From: Apostichopus japonicus
Lineage: Eukaryota > Echinodermata > Holothuroidea > Aspidochirotida > Stichopodidae
Length of the DNA: 64,000 bases
Reading direction: 5' to 3'
Assembly: GCF_037975245.1 (NCBI RefSeq)
Contig: NC_092565.1
Location: forward strand, 18,641,999 to 18,705,998
In this document: piece by piece, positions 63,425 to 64,000 of the stretch
Numbering within the stretch: position 1 is the stretch's first letter
Layout of the letters: every line of letters starts with the position of its first letter
Notes under the pieces: generated by a model
The model's input: only the letters and a program-made list of their open reading frames with translations
What the model was told of the DNA's origin: nothing
Database searches by the model: none
Made by a program: the position numbers and the translations under genes

Positions 63425-63545
63425 CCCACAGTTAAGGTAATAAGGATACAATATACTTATGACCTTCCTAGGCAATAGATATATAAGTACCATTAAACTT
63501 TTATCAGAAGGAATTAATATATACGATATTTAAAAACAAACATAC

Positions 63546-63745
63546 CTCAGATCCTATTGATGATAAGTTTGCTGCAGGAATGTATTATTGTCGTTGTGTT
63601 CTGCTGTATTGTTTTTATGTTTATGTCCGTGCATGTGTGTCCCGGCCAACGGCGACTGGAGTTGACTGTCAATTACCACTTACGTAGTATTATTGCACGC
63701 CGATGGAGACCTTACTTTTAGGCTGAGATTTGTCTGCGAATTGTA
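63546..63745 (-). other. Candidate noncoding first exon and promoter of the zinc-finger gene
   Basis: On the minus strand a TATATAAG box (63778-63771) is followed by about 200 bases ending at GAG/GTATGT (last exon base 63546). An alternative donor CTAC/GTAAGT lies at 63684. There is no ATG-led open frame, so it would be 5'UTR. It would splice about 6 kb to the acceptor at 57516. The link is inference only. Confidence 0.3.
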
Positions 63746-64000
63746 CACTATAACGAAGCGAAGATTGTTACTTATATACACTCTCAGCGTAGCAGTTGCC
63801 TTAAATGACGTCCTCAACGATACTTATCATTAGGTTATTGCTGTCGTATGAACGAATTGAAGGTCTATGACTCTGTGTTGCAATATTAACAACTTCGATC
63901 CTTCTTGTTACTAGTAGTAGTGCAGTAAAAGTACATAATTTACAAATCAGCTACTAGACATGTGCAGTTCATGTGGCTAGTAAATGGCCATTTCAAGTAA

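Overview
This is animal (metazoan) nuclear DNA, not bacterial. It is AT-rich and intron-rich, with one 15-exon gene, a Pol III tRNA gene, a tRNA-headed SINE, hAT-type miniature transposons, long (TA)n tracts and several minisatellites. The abundance of TAGGCCTA/TATAGGC words and the style of the G/C-run miniature transposons fit an invertebrate deuterostome. I suspect an echinoderm, possibly a sea cucumber, but the sequence does not prove it.

Layout. (1) About 1-26.8 kb is gene-poor. It holds (TA)n tracts, at least five families of short inverted-repeat transposons (several with exact target-site duplications that I could read), a 142-bp tandem repeat and two weak exon-like fragments. (2) 26.8-26.9 kb carries a tRNA-Trp(CCA) gene on the minus strand. 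(3) 27.5-49.6 kb is the plus-strand PRC1 gene (protein regulator of cytokinesis 1, Ase1/MAP65 family). I reconstruct 15 coding exons whose phases all join, giving 701 residues. A CCAAT box and CHR-like sites lie upstream. A long probable 3'UTR ends at a polyadenylation signal overlapping a Pumilio-type site. Intron 11 contains a 72-bp minisatellite with higher-order structure, and exon 8 has a tandemly duplicated splice donor. (4) About 49.6-54.4 kb is the convergent interval: an intact hAT miniature element, a 29-bp minisatellite, a 102-bp tandem repeat and probably the 3'UTR of the next gene. (5) 54.5-57.5 kb, with a possible 5' exon near 63.6 kb, is a minus-strand three-coding-exon gene. 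It encodes a 194-residue coiled-coil protein with a C-terminal C-x2-C-x11-H-x3-C zinc finger that I do not recognise; the finger has Rad18/UBZ4 ubiquitin-binding spacing. Its probable first intron holds a SINE with a (CATA)n tail and another hAT miniature element.

How the parts relate. PRC1 cross-links antiparallel microtubules in the anaphase spindle midzone. The reconstructed protein keeps the dimerisation coil, the spectrin-like microtubule-binding core and a basic C-terminal region rich in CDK sites. The zinc-finger gene lies tail-to-tail with PRC1 and nothing shows a functional link. I found no defence, toxin or virus-like system. The most novel items are the zinc-finger gene, the exon 8 donor duplication, the intronic higher-order minisatellite and the datable transposon insertions.
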